Of a stretch of DNA of 25,123 nt, positions 1-7,331 are shown one piece after another. The translations under genes were made by a program, and so were the position numbers. The number at the start of each line of letters is the position of its first letter. Position 1 is the first letter of the stretch. Below the pieces are notes generated by a model, which saw nothing but the letters and a program-made list of their open reading frames with translations, searched no databases and had not been told where the DNA came from. This stretch comes from a virus. The stretch spans positions 1 to 25,123 of IMG/VR virus record IMGVR_UViG_3300025086_002601, one strand, 5' to 3'.

Positions 1-2
1 TC

Positions 3-131
3 CTGAACTCAGAAACAGAGCCAGTATTTAGAACACAAATAGAAAAATTAAAACAGGTTTATAATTCCGAGAATATAACAGATGCAGTTATGACAGCAAT
101 CAAGAACGAATATGAAAGTAATAACAGTTAA
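3..131 (+). CDS. C-terminal end of an unrecognised protein (5' partial)
   Basis: A frame open from the left edge ends at a TAA at 129-131 and encodes about 42 residues, starting LNSETEPVF and ending NEYESNNS. The other two forward frames contain stops at once, so this is the likely upstream gene. It overlaps the start of the dioxygenase gene by 20 nt, which suggests translational coupling and a shared operon with the DNA-modification genes. The visible part is polar and probably helical and has no motif I can name. A DNA methyltransferase or other modification enzyme would fit the neighbourhood, but nothing here shows it. Confidence 0.5.
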   Translation: MNSETEPVFRTQIEKLKQVYNSENITDAVMTAIKNEYESNNS

Positions 132-1032
132 AGAACAAAAAACTGAAGATGAACTTAATGAAATTAAAGGCACATATCTTAATGAATCTTACATAAAATA
201 TCCTATTCCTAAAGAGAACACTACATTCAAAAATGAAGATGGCGATATTGTTGCAGTTTATTTGAACAAAATTGTTCCATTTGAACATTGTAAAAAAGCA
301 TTTCCTTTTTTGAGGAAAGCATCATTAAGAGAGTCAAACAACAGAGGAATGGCATCAGGTCGTACTGATGAAATAAAAGTCGGCATGAAGATTGATGGTT
401 TGTATGTTGGGAAAGTTTTAAGTGGTGGTAGGTTTATACCTCTAAAAAAAGATGGAACTTTATCTAATTCTCCTAAAGCAATGGCAGTTAATTCATCTGT
501 TATAGGTTATATGGACAGATATGCTAGGATTCCATATTGTAGAATGACAGAGTTTAGCCAAAGATTTTTTAACGAATACAAACAAACTTTGCCATACATC
601 AGGTACATCTCAAAACTTTATGAAAAATTTGTTCCTGAAAAATACAAACTGCAAAAAGCATATTGGCAAAGAATACATAAAGATTTCAAAATTGATAACA
701 CTGCATTCACTACTGTTACTTTAAATAACAATTTTAGAACTGCTTGTCATACTGACAAAGGAGATTATAAAGATGGGATAGGTAATTTAGCAGTATTAGA
801 AAAAGGCAAATATGATGGTGCTTACACAGTTATCCCAAAATATGGTATTGGTTTAGATGTTAGGAATACTGATGTTGGATTCTTTGATGTTCATGAGATT
901 CATGGAAACACCGAGTTAGTTAAACATGGTGCTTGTGAAAGAATATCGGCAGTATGTTATATCAGGGAAAAAATGATTAAGTGTGGCAGTGCCAAAGAAG
1001 AATTAAAAATAGCATTAGAGAGGAACGAATGA
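112..1032 (+). CDS. TET/JBP-family 2-oxoglutarate/Fe(II) dioxygenase (DNA base hydroxylase)
   Basis: Probable 306-residue DNA base oxygenase that hydroxylates the methyl group of thymine or 5-methylcytosine using Fe(II), O2 and 2-oxoglutarate. The C-terminal half has the double-stranded beta-helix signature: HTD at 213-215 (iron ligands H213 and D215) in CHTDKGD, a GNLAVLEKG stretch, IPKYGIGLDV, then FFDVHEIHGN (distal iron ligand probably H264) and ERISAVCY, where R277 would bind 2-oxoglutarate, 13 residues after the distal His. This pattern resembles trypanosome JBP and phage TET-like proteins. The N-terminal half, with its NRGMASG segment, matches the family only loosely. The stop codon shares ATGA with the start of the glycosyltransferase that would act next. 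Whether the substrate is T or 5mC cannot be read from the sequence. The ribosome-binding site is weak, consistent with coupling to the upstream gene. Confidence 0.85.
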   Translation: MKVITVKEQKTEDELNEIKGTYLNESYIKYPIPKENTTFKNEDGDIVAVYLNKIVPFEHCKKAFPFLRKASLRESNNRGMASGRTDEIKVGMKIDGLYVGKVLSGGRFIPLKKDGTLSNSPKAMAVNSSVIGYMDRYARIPYCRMTEFSQRFFNEYKQTLPYIRYISKLYEKFVPEKYKLQKAYWQRIHKDFKIDNTAFTTVTLNNNFRTACHTDKGDYKDGIGNLAVLEKGKYDGAYTVIPKYGIGLDVRNTDVGFFDVHEIHGNTELVKHGACERISAVCYIREKMIKCGSAKEELKIALERNE

Positions 1033-1802
1033 ATTTTAGAATAGCGATACCAAGTTGTAGTAGAGCAGAAACATTATTAAATAAAACTATTAAATATTTA
1101 TCTACTACTAATATTGATTTTAAAAATGTTGATGTTTTTTTAAGTAGAGCAGATGAGCTTAAAGAATATACTGAAAAATTAAAAGATTATCCTGTCAATA
1201 TTATTGTTGCTAACAACAACAGCATAAATGCTCAAAGAAATTTTATGGTAGATTATTATCCTGTTGGTCAGTTTGTTATGGGTATTGATGATGATATCAT
1301 GAGTCTTGAAAGCAAAATGAATGATAAAAAAACTTTTCCTGTAACTGATTTGGTAGGTTTAGGAGAACAAGCATTTGCTCTTTGTACTGAACACAAACTA
1401 GACTTGTGGGGCATAAATGCATCTTTTAATCCATTTTTTATGAAAACCACCATTAGTTTCAATCTAAAATTCGTAATTGCTTGTTTTTATGGTTGGGTAA
1501 ATCGACATGAAGATAAAGCATATGTTTTGAACGAAAGATATCACACGAAAGAAGATTATGAGAGAACTATCAAATATTATATGAAAGATGGTGGCATAAT
1601 TAGGTTCAATTATTTAGCACCTAAAACGAAGATATATACAGAAAAAGGTGGGATTCAAGAATATAGAACACCTGATTCAGAACAATTATCTGCTGATTAT
1701 ATGCTCAAAAAATATCCTATGTTTTGTAAAATCAATAATGCTAGGAAAGGCAAGTTTGCACAAATCAGATTAATTGACCAAAGAAAAAAATTAAAAAGAT
1801 GA
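1029..1802 (+). CDS. TET/JBP-associated glycosyltransferase (DNA hydroxymethyl-base glycosyltransferase)
   Basis: A 257-residue GT-A type glycosyltransferase, predicted to move a sugar from a nucleotide-sugar donor onto hydroxymethylated bases made by the preceding dioxygenase. It starts with FRIAIPSCSRAETL, as in TET/JBP-associated transferases, which also cluster with these dioxygenases in other phages and relate to the base J glucosyltransferase. A hydrophobic strand leads into GIDDDI, with D87-D89 as the metal/sugar-nucleotide DXD motif. KEDYERT at 174-180 is a candidate acidic catalytic segment. I chose the ATG at 1029 because it forms an ATGA overlap with the upstream stop. A longer frame from 981 would lie inside the dioxygenase gene and adds 16 residues unlike the family N-terminus. 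The last 12 bases overlap a leftward 55-codon frame. The sugar and target base are unknown. Confidence 0.8.
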   Translation: MNFRIAIPSCSRAETLLNKTIKYLSTTNIDFKNVDVFLSRADELKEYTEKLKDYPVNIIVANNNSINAQRNFMVDYYPVGQFVMGIDDDIMSLESKMNDKKTFPVTDLVGLGEQAFALCTEHKLDLWGINASFNPFFMKTTISFNLKFVIACFYGWVNRHEDKAYVLNERYHTKEDYERTIKYYMKDGGIIRFNYLAPKTKIYTEKGGIQEYRTPDSEQLSADYMLKKYPMFCKINNARKGKFAQIRLIDQRKKLKR

Positions 1803-1958
1803 TAAAAGTTTTTTGACAACAATCAGTCTTTTAACACAGTTGTCATATTGAACTTTCCTTTCTCCCTCAATGTATCCATAACTACCTTTATCAAACAGAT
1901 TGATTTCGCACTCAAGGTTTTTCTTTTCACAATTTAATTCCCATTTAGTTATTTTCAT
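1791..1958 (-). CDS. Small hypothetical protein, 55 aa
   Basis: An open frame below 60 codons fills what would otherwise be a gap between the glycosyltransferase and the 69-aa leftward gene. It begins MKITKWELNC and ends VVKKLLSSF. Its ATG overlaps the end of the upstream leftward gene by 14 nt in another frame, a typical coupled arrangement, and AGAAGA lies just upstream as a possible weak ribosome-binding site. It is lysine-rich with three cysteines and shows no membrane segment. Its last 12 bases overlap the end of the glycosyltransferase on the opposite strand, so the two transcripts converge. No family recognised. The support is position, coupling and a complete open frame, so this is only moderately likely to be a real gene. 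Confidence 0.5.
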   Translation of the reverse strand: MKITKWELNCEKKNLECEINLFDKGSYGYIEGERKVQYDNCVKRLIVVKKLLSSF

Positions 1959-2154
1959 ATTCTTCTAATTCAACCTCAATCTGTTCATATGTTTCTTGCC
2001 ATTTATCTAGCCATTTTGCTTGTTCTTCAGTTAGTGTATCGTTCCAATATCTATTAGCCTCGAACTCAACATCTTCAAGATTAGGGTTATCAGCTATATA
2101 ATTAACATAATCCATATTATGTTTATTCATCAATTTTTCTACTTTTTCTAACAT
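1945..2154 (-). CDS. Small acidic hypothetical protein, 69 aa
   Basis: A leftward gene inserted between the modification cassette and the terminase genes. It encodes a highly acidic, probably helical protein, starting MLEKVEKLMNKHN and ending with an EVELEEYENN tail. There is no signal peptide and no membrane segment. The ribosome-binding leader GAGGATAATAATATG is identical to that of the leftward gene at 6999-7331, and the promoter has the same design. The strand switch and dedicated promoter make it a moron-like gene, expressed independently of the late rightward operon. A small acidic protein could be a DNA mimic or anti-defence protein, but that is speculation. No family recognised. Confidence 0.75.
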   Translation of the reverse strand: MLEKVEKLMNKHNMDYVNYIADNPNLEDVEFEANRYWNDTLTEEQAKWLDKWQETYEQIEVELEEYENN

Positions 2155-2176
2155 ATTATTATCCTCTATTAAGTTT

Positions 2177-2205
2177 ATACTTATAGTATACTATACTTAT
2201 AGTAC
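2177..2205. repeat. Operator-like ATACT/AGTAT half-site array
   Basis: The element ATACT-TAT-AGTAT lies at 2177-2189 and a near-identical copy with a final C at 2193-2205, with copy starts 16 bp apart. Half-sites alternate in orientation every 8 bp, so AGTAT-N3-ATACT-N3-AGTAC can be read at 2185-2205. It covers the -10 box and spacer of the leftward promoter. A dimeric repressor bound side by side would fit. The same arrangement occurs at 7389-7409. Confidence 0.6.
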
Positions 2206-2212
2206 AAGTAAA
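2185..2212 (-). promoter_or_regulatory. Leftward sigma70-like promoter for the 69-aa/55-aa genes
   Basis: Read on the minus strand there is TTTACT (2207-2212), a 16-nt spacer and TATACT (2185-2190). This puts the transcript start near 2178 and the gene start at 2154. The -10 box and spacer are overlaid by ATACT/AGTAT half-sites, as expected for a repressed promoter. The same boxes recur at 7389-7417. Confidence 0.7.
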
Positions 2213-2230
2213 GCATTTTAATCAAAAAAG

Positions 2231-2266
2231 TTGCTTTTTTTTTATTTTTACTCTATAAAAAGAGTA
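2231..2266 (+). promoter_or_regulatory. Candidate terS promoter and start-site hairpin
   Basis: TTGCTT (2231-2236), 17 nt and TATAAA (2254-2259) form a plausible rightward promoter that would start just before the terS ATG at 2270. A 6-bp inverted repeat, TACTCT at 2249-2254 and AGAGTA at 2261-2266, contains the only purine-rich segment upstream of that ATG. In read-through transcripts it could hide the ribosome-binding site. An AAAAAAG-TTG-CTTTTTT repeat followed by further T residues (2224-2243) could also be a weak terminator. The three readings compete, and none is proven. Confidence 0.35.
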
Positions 2267-2269
2267 TAT

Positions 2270-2653
2270 ATGCCAAAAATAGTAAAAAAAACTAAAGAAA
2301 TAAGCGAAATGGTCAAGAGATTGTCAGGAATAGGTATAACTCATGACATGATTTGCTCTATTGCTAATATATCTAAACCCACACTCTACAAGTATTATGA
2401 TGAAGAAATTAGGGTAGGAAAAGCACAATCTACTGCCACGATTGCCAATAATCTCTATCGTATGGCAACAGGAGAGGGCAAAGAGGCACTTACAGCATCT
2501 ATTTTTTGGCTTAAAACACAGGCTGGTTGGAAAGAAACAGATGTTGTGGAGATAAACAATGTATCAGATGAAAAAGAACGATTTGAAAGATTGCTCAAAT
2601 CAGTTCGACAAACTAAATCCATTAAATCAGATAGCAACGAATCTACTCATTGA
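2270..2653 (+). CDS. terS: Terminase small subunit
   Basis: A 127-residue DNA-recognition subunit of the packaging motor. Residues about 7-50 form a helix-turn-helix region: a GIGITHDMICSIA helix, the turn ISKPTLYKYY, then the YDEEI and GKAQST segments common in phage small terminases. The middle holds a typical ASIFWLKTQAGWKE segment, probably the oligomerisation core. The polar C-terminus probably contacts the large subunit. I chose the ATG at 2270 because the 13 residues before it, from an upstream ATG at 2231, are a hydrophobic run unlike the family and lie within the promoter region. The gene overlaps the large terminase gene by 95 nt, an unusually long overlap. Confidence 0.85.
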   Translation: MPKIVKKTKEISEMVKRLSGIGITHDMICSIANISKPTLYKYYDEEIRVGKAQSTATIANNLYRMATGEGKEALTASIFWLKTQAGWKETDVVEINNVSDEKERFERLLKSVRQTKSIKSDSNESTH

Positions 2654-3848
2654 TTGGTACGATAAAGCAAGACCAACACAATTAGTAGAGGATAATGATA
2701 AATATAATATACATTTATTCCTCGCTGGTCGTGGTTGGGGCAAAACTTTAACAGGTGCATATGACATTGTTGAATATTGTTTAACGAATGATAATGTTGT
2801 TTGTGGTGTAGTTGCTCCCACATATGGCGACTTAAAAAGAGTTGTATTCGCTGGAGATTCAGGGTTTATTAATATAATCGATAAAAGATTATTGAGTAGC
2901 ACAGGTTATAATAAATCAGCCAATGAGATACATTTTTATAATGGCTCACGAATAGTTGGCTTTCCAGCGATAGAGCCTGACAGATTAAGAGGAGTTCAGT
3001 TCCATAGAGTATGGTGTGATGAGTTAGCCTCTTGGAGATATTCAGAAACTTTCGATAACTTAATGATGGCATTAAGATTAGGACAGAATCCTAAATGTAT
3101 TATTACAACAACACCTAGACCAACAAAGATTATAAAAACTCTAGCCAAAAGAAGTGATACCAAACTAATAACTGGCTCAACATTCGAGAACATTGATAAT
3201 CTAGCTGAATCATCTGTACAAATGTTAAAAGAAAGATATGAGGGAACTCGTATCGGTAGGCAAGAACTTTATGCTGAAATACTAGAAGATGTTGAGGGTG
3301 CTTTATTTAATTATAAAAACATAGAAGAAAACAGAATTACCAATCATCCTATCGACTTACAAAGAATCGTTGTCGCTATTGACCCAGCAGTCACAAGTAA
3401 TGAAAACTCTGATGAAACAGGCATGATAGTTGCTGGTCGTGATATTAATAATCATTACTACATATTACATGATGCTAGTCAAATAAGTTCTCCTGATGAA
3501 TGGGTTAAGAAAGCCATATCACTTTATAAACAATATGAATGTGATAGGATTGTAGCAGAGGTAAATAATGGTGGCGATTTGATTGAAAGACTATTAAGAA
3601 CACAAAATCAATCAATTCCTTATACAAGTGTAAGAGCGAGTAGAGGAAAAATGATAAGAGCCGAGCCGATATCAGCACTTTATGAGCAGAATCGAGTTCA
3701 TCATGTAGGAGTTTTTAAAGATTTAGAGGAACAAATGTGTCAGTTTACAGGAAATGGGGTACAATATCATGATGACAGGGTTGATGCTTTAGTTTGGGCG
3801 ATAACCTCACTACAAAATAGTGGTAAAGCAGTGTTCAATATAAGTTAG
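2559..3848 (+). CDS. terL: Terminase large subunit (ATPase-nuclease)
   Basis: A 429-residue DNA packaging motor. Walker A is AGRGWGKT (56-63), Walker B is VWCDE (151-155) and the coupling motif is ITTTP (182-186). The C-terminal RNase H-like nuclease shows its acidic residues in AIDPAVT (D275), AEVNNGGD (E334) and HDDRVDA (D405, D406, D409). The protein pumps DNA through the portal encoded next and makes the end cuts. The start at 2559 has GGAG about eight bases upstream; the ATG at 2568 is an alternative. The long overlap with terS suggests coupled translation and subunit balance. All motifs look intact. By overall pattern it belongs with terminases found beside HK97-type portals. The packaging mode (cos or headful) cannot be told here. 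Confidence 0.95.
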   Translation: MYQMKKNDLKDCSNQFDKLNPLNQIATNLLIDWYDKARPTQLVEDNDKYNIHLFLAGRGWGKTLTGAYDIVEYCLTNDNVVCGVVAPTYGDLKRVVFAGDSGFINIIDKRLLSSTGYNKSANEIHFYNGSRIVGFPAIEPDRLRGVQFHRVWCDELASWRYSETFDNLMMALRLGQNPKCIITTTPRPTKIIKTLAKRSDTKLITGSTFENIDNLAESSVQMLKERYEGTRIGRQELYAEILEDVEGALFNYKNIEENRITNHPIDLQRIVVAIDPAVTSNENSDETGMIVAGRDINNHYYILHDASQISSPDEWVKKAISLYKQYECDRIVAEVNNGGDLIERLLRTQNQSIPYTSVRASRGKMIRAEPISALYEQNRVHHVGVFKDLEEQMCQFTGNGVQYHDDRVDALVWAITSLQNSGKAVFNIS

Positions 3849-3856
3849 GAGTTAGT

Positions 3857-5905
3857 ATGGGCATATTTGATAAATTTTTTAAAGGTAGTATTCAAAAAAA
3901 AGAATCTCCAACAGTTATGATTAATAGATTAGAGGCTTACATGGGTAAGTCTACTAGAAAATATAAAGAGTATGCTAAAGAGGGTTATCAAGACAATGCA
4001 ATCGTTCATAGATGTGTAAAACTAATATCTGATTCAGCGAGTGCTGTAAAAATAAAAGTATTTGATGGCGATATAGAATTAGAAAATCATGAGTTGATAT
4101 CTCTACTACAAAGACCCAATCCTTTACAAAGTGGTGGCGAATATTTTGGCTCATTGTATTCTTATCTTCTTATTTCAGGAAACTCGTATCTTTTAAGAGA
4201 TACAGAAAACGATACACCACCAAGAGAATTATATTTATTAAGACCCGATAGAATAAAAATAAAATCAAGCTCATCAATGATTCCTGATTATTACTGCTAT
4301 CTAGTAGATGGTCAAATAGTCAAAGAGTATCCTGTAGACCAAGACACAGGTCGTTCTCAATTAAAACAAATTAAGTTGTGGAATCCTTTAGATGACTTCT
4401 ATGGATTAAGTCCAATATTAGCAAGTGCTTATAACATTGACCAACACAACCTTGCTGGTTTACATAATGTTGCTTTATTAAAAAATGGTTGTACTCCGAG
4501 TGGTATGTTAAAGTTTGAGCCAAAAGATGAAACAGGAATGTCGGCTACTTTAACAGATGACCAACGAGCTAGACTGTTAGAAGATTTAGAAATGAGGTTT
4601 CAGGGTAGTTCAAACTCAGGTAGACCCATGTTGTTAGAGGGAAACTTTGATTATACACAGCTCGGATTAAACCCTAAAGATATGGACTTCTTAGAACTCC
4701 TTAACTTATCCGCAAGGGAAATAGCATTATGTTTTGGAGTTCCAGCACAATTAATCGGTATTCCTGAGGCTAATACTTATAGCAATATGGAAACTGCAAA
4801 ATTAGCATTATATGAAGAAACAGTTATACCTTTATTGACTAGAGTTCAATCTGACTTGAATGAGTTCTTATCACCTCTTTACGATGGCGATATTAGAATT
4901 GAATATGATTTAACTAGCATACCAGCTATGGCAGAAAAGACTAAACAAGTTTATCTCAATGTTTCACAAGCAGTACAGAATGGTATCATGACTCGTAACG
5001 AGGCAAGAGAGAAGTTAGGACTCGAAGAAATAGAGGGTGCTGATGAGTTATATATACCAAGTAATCTATTCCCTATTGGCGAAGTAGATGCCTCAAGTGT
5101 TCAGGATAATGACCAACCTGTTGATGCAGAGGGCAACGAAAAAGATTATGAGTTGGCTTATGGTAAAAAAGAGGCAGTTGATGTAGATACCTTTACTACC
5201 GAAGAAGAGGCACAAGAAAGAGCCGAAGAAATAGGTTGTGTTGGCATACACTCACACACAGAAGATGGTCAGACAGTTTATATGCCTTGCAAGACTCACG
5301 AAGAATATGAATCTTTACTAGCAGATAGTAAAGCATTAAGCGACTTGAAATTAGTTCCGACAGATACTATGTCTAATAATGCTAAGAGAGGATTAGAGTT
5401 AAGAAAAGAATTTAATCGTGGTGGCACACAAGTAGGAGTCACGAGAGCCAATCAGTTAGTTAATAAACAAAGACTATCTCCTGATACTGTTTTAAGAATG
5501 TATAGTTTCTTCAGTAGACACGAAGTAGATAAGCAAGGTCGTGGATTTAATTCAGGCTCTGAGGGATACCCAAGTGCTGGTAAAATAGCATGGTTGCTTT
5601 GGGGTGGTGATGCTGGTTTTAGTTGGTCAAAATCTAAAAGAAACCAAATAATGAAAGAAAGGGAAAGCAAAGCAGAATCGGATGCTTTAAAAGTAGGCGA
5701 TATGGTTTCTTGGGATTCCTCAGGTGGTAGAGCCAAAGGGAAAATAACAAGAATAGTTAGGTCAGGTAAACTAGCTGTGCCTAAAACTAGTTTTACTTTA
5801 AATGCCACAGAAGATAATCCAGCTTGTTTGATTAAGGTTTATCGTGGAGATGAGCCAACAGACACGATAGTAGGTCATAGATTTAGAACTTTAAGAAAGT
5901 TATAA
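3857..5905 (+). CDS. HK97-family portal protein with a multi-module C-terminal extension
   Basis: At 682 residues this is much longer than the usual 400-430. Residues 1 to about 420 are a normal HK97-type portal, including GYQDNAIVHRCVKLI, the LLQRPNP segment and the FGVPAQLIGI segment near 300. They form the dodecameric DNA channel that binds terminase and the head-tail connector. The extension has three recognisable parts. Residues about 458-489 hold a Cys/His-containing segment with GIHSHTEDGQTVYMPC. Residues about 505-600 hold a globular domain with RHEVDKQGRG and SAGKIAWLLWGGD. Residues 610-682 resemble a Tudor-like DUF2945 (Hva1) fold: KVGDMVSWDSSGGRAKGKI through DTIVGHRF. Such modules are known from head-gene regions of other phages. 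Their role is unknown; capsid-interior or DNA contact is a guess. AGGAG precedes the start, and the TAATG overlap links it to the next gene. Confidence 0.9.
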   Translation: MGIFDKFFKGSIQKKESPTVMINRLEAYMGKSTRKYKEYAKEGYQDNAIVHRCVKLISDSASAVKIKVFDGDIELENHELISLLQRPNPLQSGGEYFGSLYSYLLISGNSYLLRDTENDTPPRELYLLRPDRIKIKSSSSMIPDYYCYLVDGQIVKEYPVDQDTGRSQLKQIKLWNPLDDFYGLSPILASAYNIDQHNLAGLHNVALLKNGCTPSGMLKFEPKDETGMSATLTDDQRARLLEDLEMRFQGSSNSGRPMLLEGNFDYTQLGLNPKDMDFLELLNLSAREIALCFGVPAQLIGIPEANTYSNMETAKLALYEETVIPLLTRVQSDLNEFLSPLYDGDIRIEYDLTSIPAMAEKTKQVYLNVSQAVQNGIMTRNEAREKLGLEEIEGADELYIPSNLFPIGEVDASSVQDNDQPVDAEGNEKDYELAYGKKEAVDVDTFTTEEEAQERAEEIGCVGIHSHTEDGQTVYMPCKTHEEYESLLADSKALSDLKLVPTDTMSNNAKRGLELRKEFNRGGTQVGVTRANQLVNKQRLSPDTVLRMYSFFSRHEVDKQGRGFNSGSEGYPSAGKIAWLLWGGDAGFSWSKSKRNQIMKERESKAESDALKVGDMVSWDSSGGRAKGKITRIVRSGKLAVPKTSFTLNATEDNPACLIKVYRGDEPTDTIVGHRFRTLRKL

Positions 5906-6186
5906 TGAAGTCCAAAACATTGGCAGAAAAAAAACATATGCAAAAAGTTGCAGAATTAGGTTGTATTGCTTGTCGAAAGCTCGGTTTCTATGATACACCA
6001 GCAGAACTGCATCATATTAAGAAAGGAATGATGGGTAAACGAGCATCTAATTATGAGGTCATACCTTTATGCCCATATCATCATAGAAATTCTAAGGAGT
6101 CTTATCATCAGAATCCTTTATGGTTTACAGAAACTTTTGGTACACAAACTGAACTCTTACAGGAAACTTTACAATGGCTAAAATAA
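5905..6186 (+). CDS. HNH nuclease, Ref-like (RecA-dependent nuclease family)
   Basis: A small (93 aa) HNH-fold protein. The zinc/metal frame is CIAC (C20, C23), ELHHIKKG (H36, H37) and PLCPYHHR (C56, H59, H60), followed by SYHQNPLWF and a TFGTQTELL ending. This layout matches the family of phage P1 Ref, a RecA-dependent nuclease, better than the HNH proteins that assist terminase in HK97-like phages. Its place between portal and gpF-like genes, with a 1-nt overlap upstream and 13 nt downstream, means it is made with head proteins. Either role, recombination or packaging-linked cleavage, is possible. The motif residues look complete. Confidence 0.8.
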   Translation: MKSKTLAEKKHMQKVAELGCIACRKLGFYDTPAELHHIKKGMMGKRASNYEVIPLCPYHHRNSKESYHQNPLWFTETFGTQTELLQETLQWLK

Positions 6187-6950
6187 GAATCAATCGTAGA
6201 AAAGAATATAGACAAGCATTAAGAACTTATATCACCATGACTAGAGTCTTAATTAAGAAACTAGATAAATTCTTTGATAAATATAAACGATATGCTTTCA
6301 AAAACTATGCAGAACTCGGAGAGATACCTGATAAATATTATGATGACCATTGGCAAGATTTATATAAACTCTTAGAAATAAATTCTAAGCGAATTATCGA
6401 AGAATCATCAAGAACTATCAAGACATCTAAACTATTACAGAAAGCAGAAGATGAAGTAGCACAAGTCACTTATGATTATATCACTACTAATACTGCACAA
6501 AATGTCACTTACATAACAGAAACTACTAGAAAAAAAATACAGTCTGCTATCGCTTATTCAGTCAGCGAGGGATTCGGACAAGATGATACTGCTAAACAAA
6601 TAGCAAAGTCTACAGCATTTAGTACAGGAAGAAGTAAAGTTATAGCAAGGACAGAAACTCATCAAGCATATAATTATGGTAATAATAAGATTGCTAGAAG
6701 ATTAGCATTGAAGAAACCTAGAAAAGAATGGTTAAGTGCTATAGATGAAAGAACGAGGTCATGGCACACTAATATGAATGGCACTAACATTCCTATCGAA
6801 GATGATTTTCAAGTTTTTGCACCAAGTAAAGTAGACCCAATACCACAGCTTATGCAATATACAGGCGATATCAATGGTGGTGCTAGTAATGTTGTAAACT
6901 GTCGTTGCTTTACTATGTACTATGATGAAGATGATGTTATTGTAGATTAA
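6174..6950 (+). CDS. Mu gpF-like minor head / head morphogenesis protein
   Basis: 258 residues. The N-terminal 120 residues are helical and charged. The C-terminal domain carries the gpF (SPP1 gp7-like) signature: RSKVIARTETHQAYN at 153-167, WLSAIDERTRSWH at 186-198, and the closing GDINGGASNVVNCRC at 231-245 with paired cysteines. Family members are few-copy internal head proteins that bind the portal and help DNA delivery. The gene overlaps the HNH gene by 13 nt and ends at the A-run that forms part of the following terminator. It is the last gene of the packaging operon before the strand switch. Confidence 0.88.
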   Translation: MAKIRINRRKEYRQALRTYITMTRVLIKKLDKFFDKYKRYAFKNYAELGEIPDKYYDDHWQDLYKLLEINSKRIIEESSRTIKTSKLLQKAEDEVAQVTYDYITTNTAQNVTYITETTRKKIQSAIAYSVSEGFGQDDTAKQIAKSTAFSTGRSKVIARTETHQAYNYGNNKIARRLALKKPRKEWLSAIDERTRSWHTNMNGTNIPIEDDFQVFAPSKVDPIPQLMQYTGDINGGASNVVNCRCFTMYYDEDDVIVD

Positions 6951-6981
6951 AAAAAAAAGAGCCATATTGCTATGACTCTTT
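6949..6981 (-). terminator. Bidirectional intrinsic terminator between convergent genes
   Basis: AAAGAG at 6956-6961 pairs with CTCTTT at 6976-6981, with an inner CAT/ATG extension across one mismatch and a 6-nt loop. On the minus strand the hairpin is followed by ten T residues (A-run at 6949-6958), a strong stop for the moron transcript. On the plus strand it is followed by CTTTCTTTCT, a weaker stop for the packaging operon. Confidence 0.8.
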
Positions 6982-6998
6982 CTTTCTAACATAATTTA

Positions 6999-7331
6999 CT
7001 ATTTTGTTTTATATTTACCAAATAATTTATTCTGTTTTTCTCTCCAATCCTGTAATGATATATGACCATCTTCAATTTTATCATCTTCTGCTAATCTTCT
7101 ATCAAAAGTTATTTTTTCTACTGCCATAAGAACTCCCTCATCATTCAAATCTCTTGCTATATTACGTTCAATCGAATCTTTAATTTCATTTTTAAAATCC
7201 AATAGTTTTTTATTTTCTTCTAAAAGAACATAAAATGCCTTTTTTAGATTTTCATTATCATTTAAAAGAACATCGTTAAGTTTTTCAAGTTTATCGTAAC
7301 CCTGTGCTTTCATACTTGTTTTGTAGTCCAT
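6999..7331 (-). CDS. Hypothetical moron protein, 110 aa, coiled-coil-like
   Basis: A leftward gene between head morphogenesis and prohead protease genes. I chose the ATG at 7331 over the in-frame ATG at 7382: it follows GAGGATAATAATATG, a leader identical to that of the 69-aa gene, and the 7382 codon lies at the predicted transcript start. The protein is charged and helical. Residues about 15-60 (KLEKLNDVLLNDNENLKKAF onward) look like a coiled coil, and a polar tail ends GKYKTK. It has no membrane segment and no known motif. Own promoter, own terminator and strand switch make it a textbook moron, probably expressed at a different stage from the structural genes. The function is unknown; host takeover, superinfection exclusion or regulation are possibilities. 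Confidence 0.75.
   Translation of the reverse strand: MDYKTSMKAQGYDKLEKLNDVLLNDNENLKKAFYVLLEENKKLLDFKNEIKDSIERNIARDLNDEGVLMAVEKITFDRRLAEDDKIEDGHISLQDWREKQNKLFGKYKTK

Noticed and set aside
1814-1845. TGACAAC/GTTGTCA inverted repeat as a terminator of the modification cassette
   Set aside because: The loop is 18 nt and no T-run follows on either strand; the sequence is better explained as part of the 55-aa gene.
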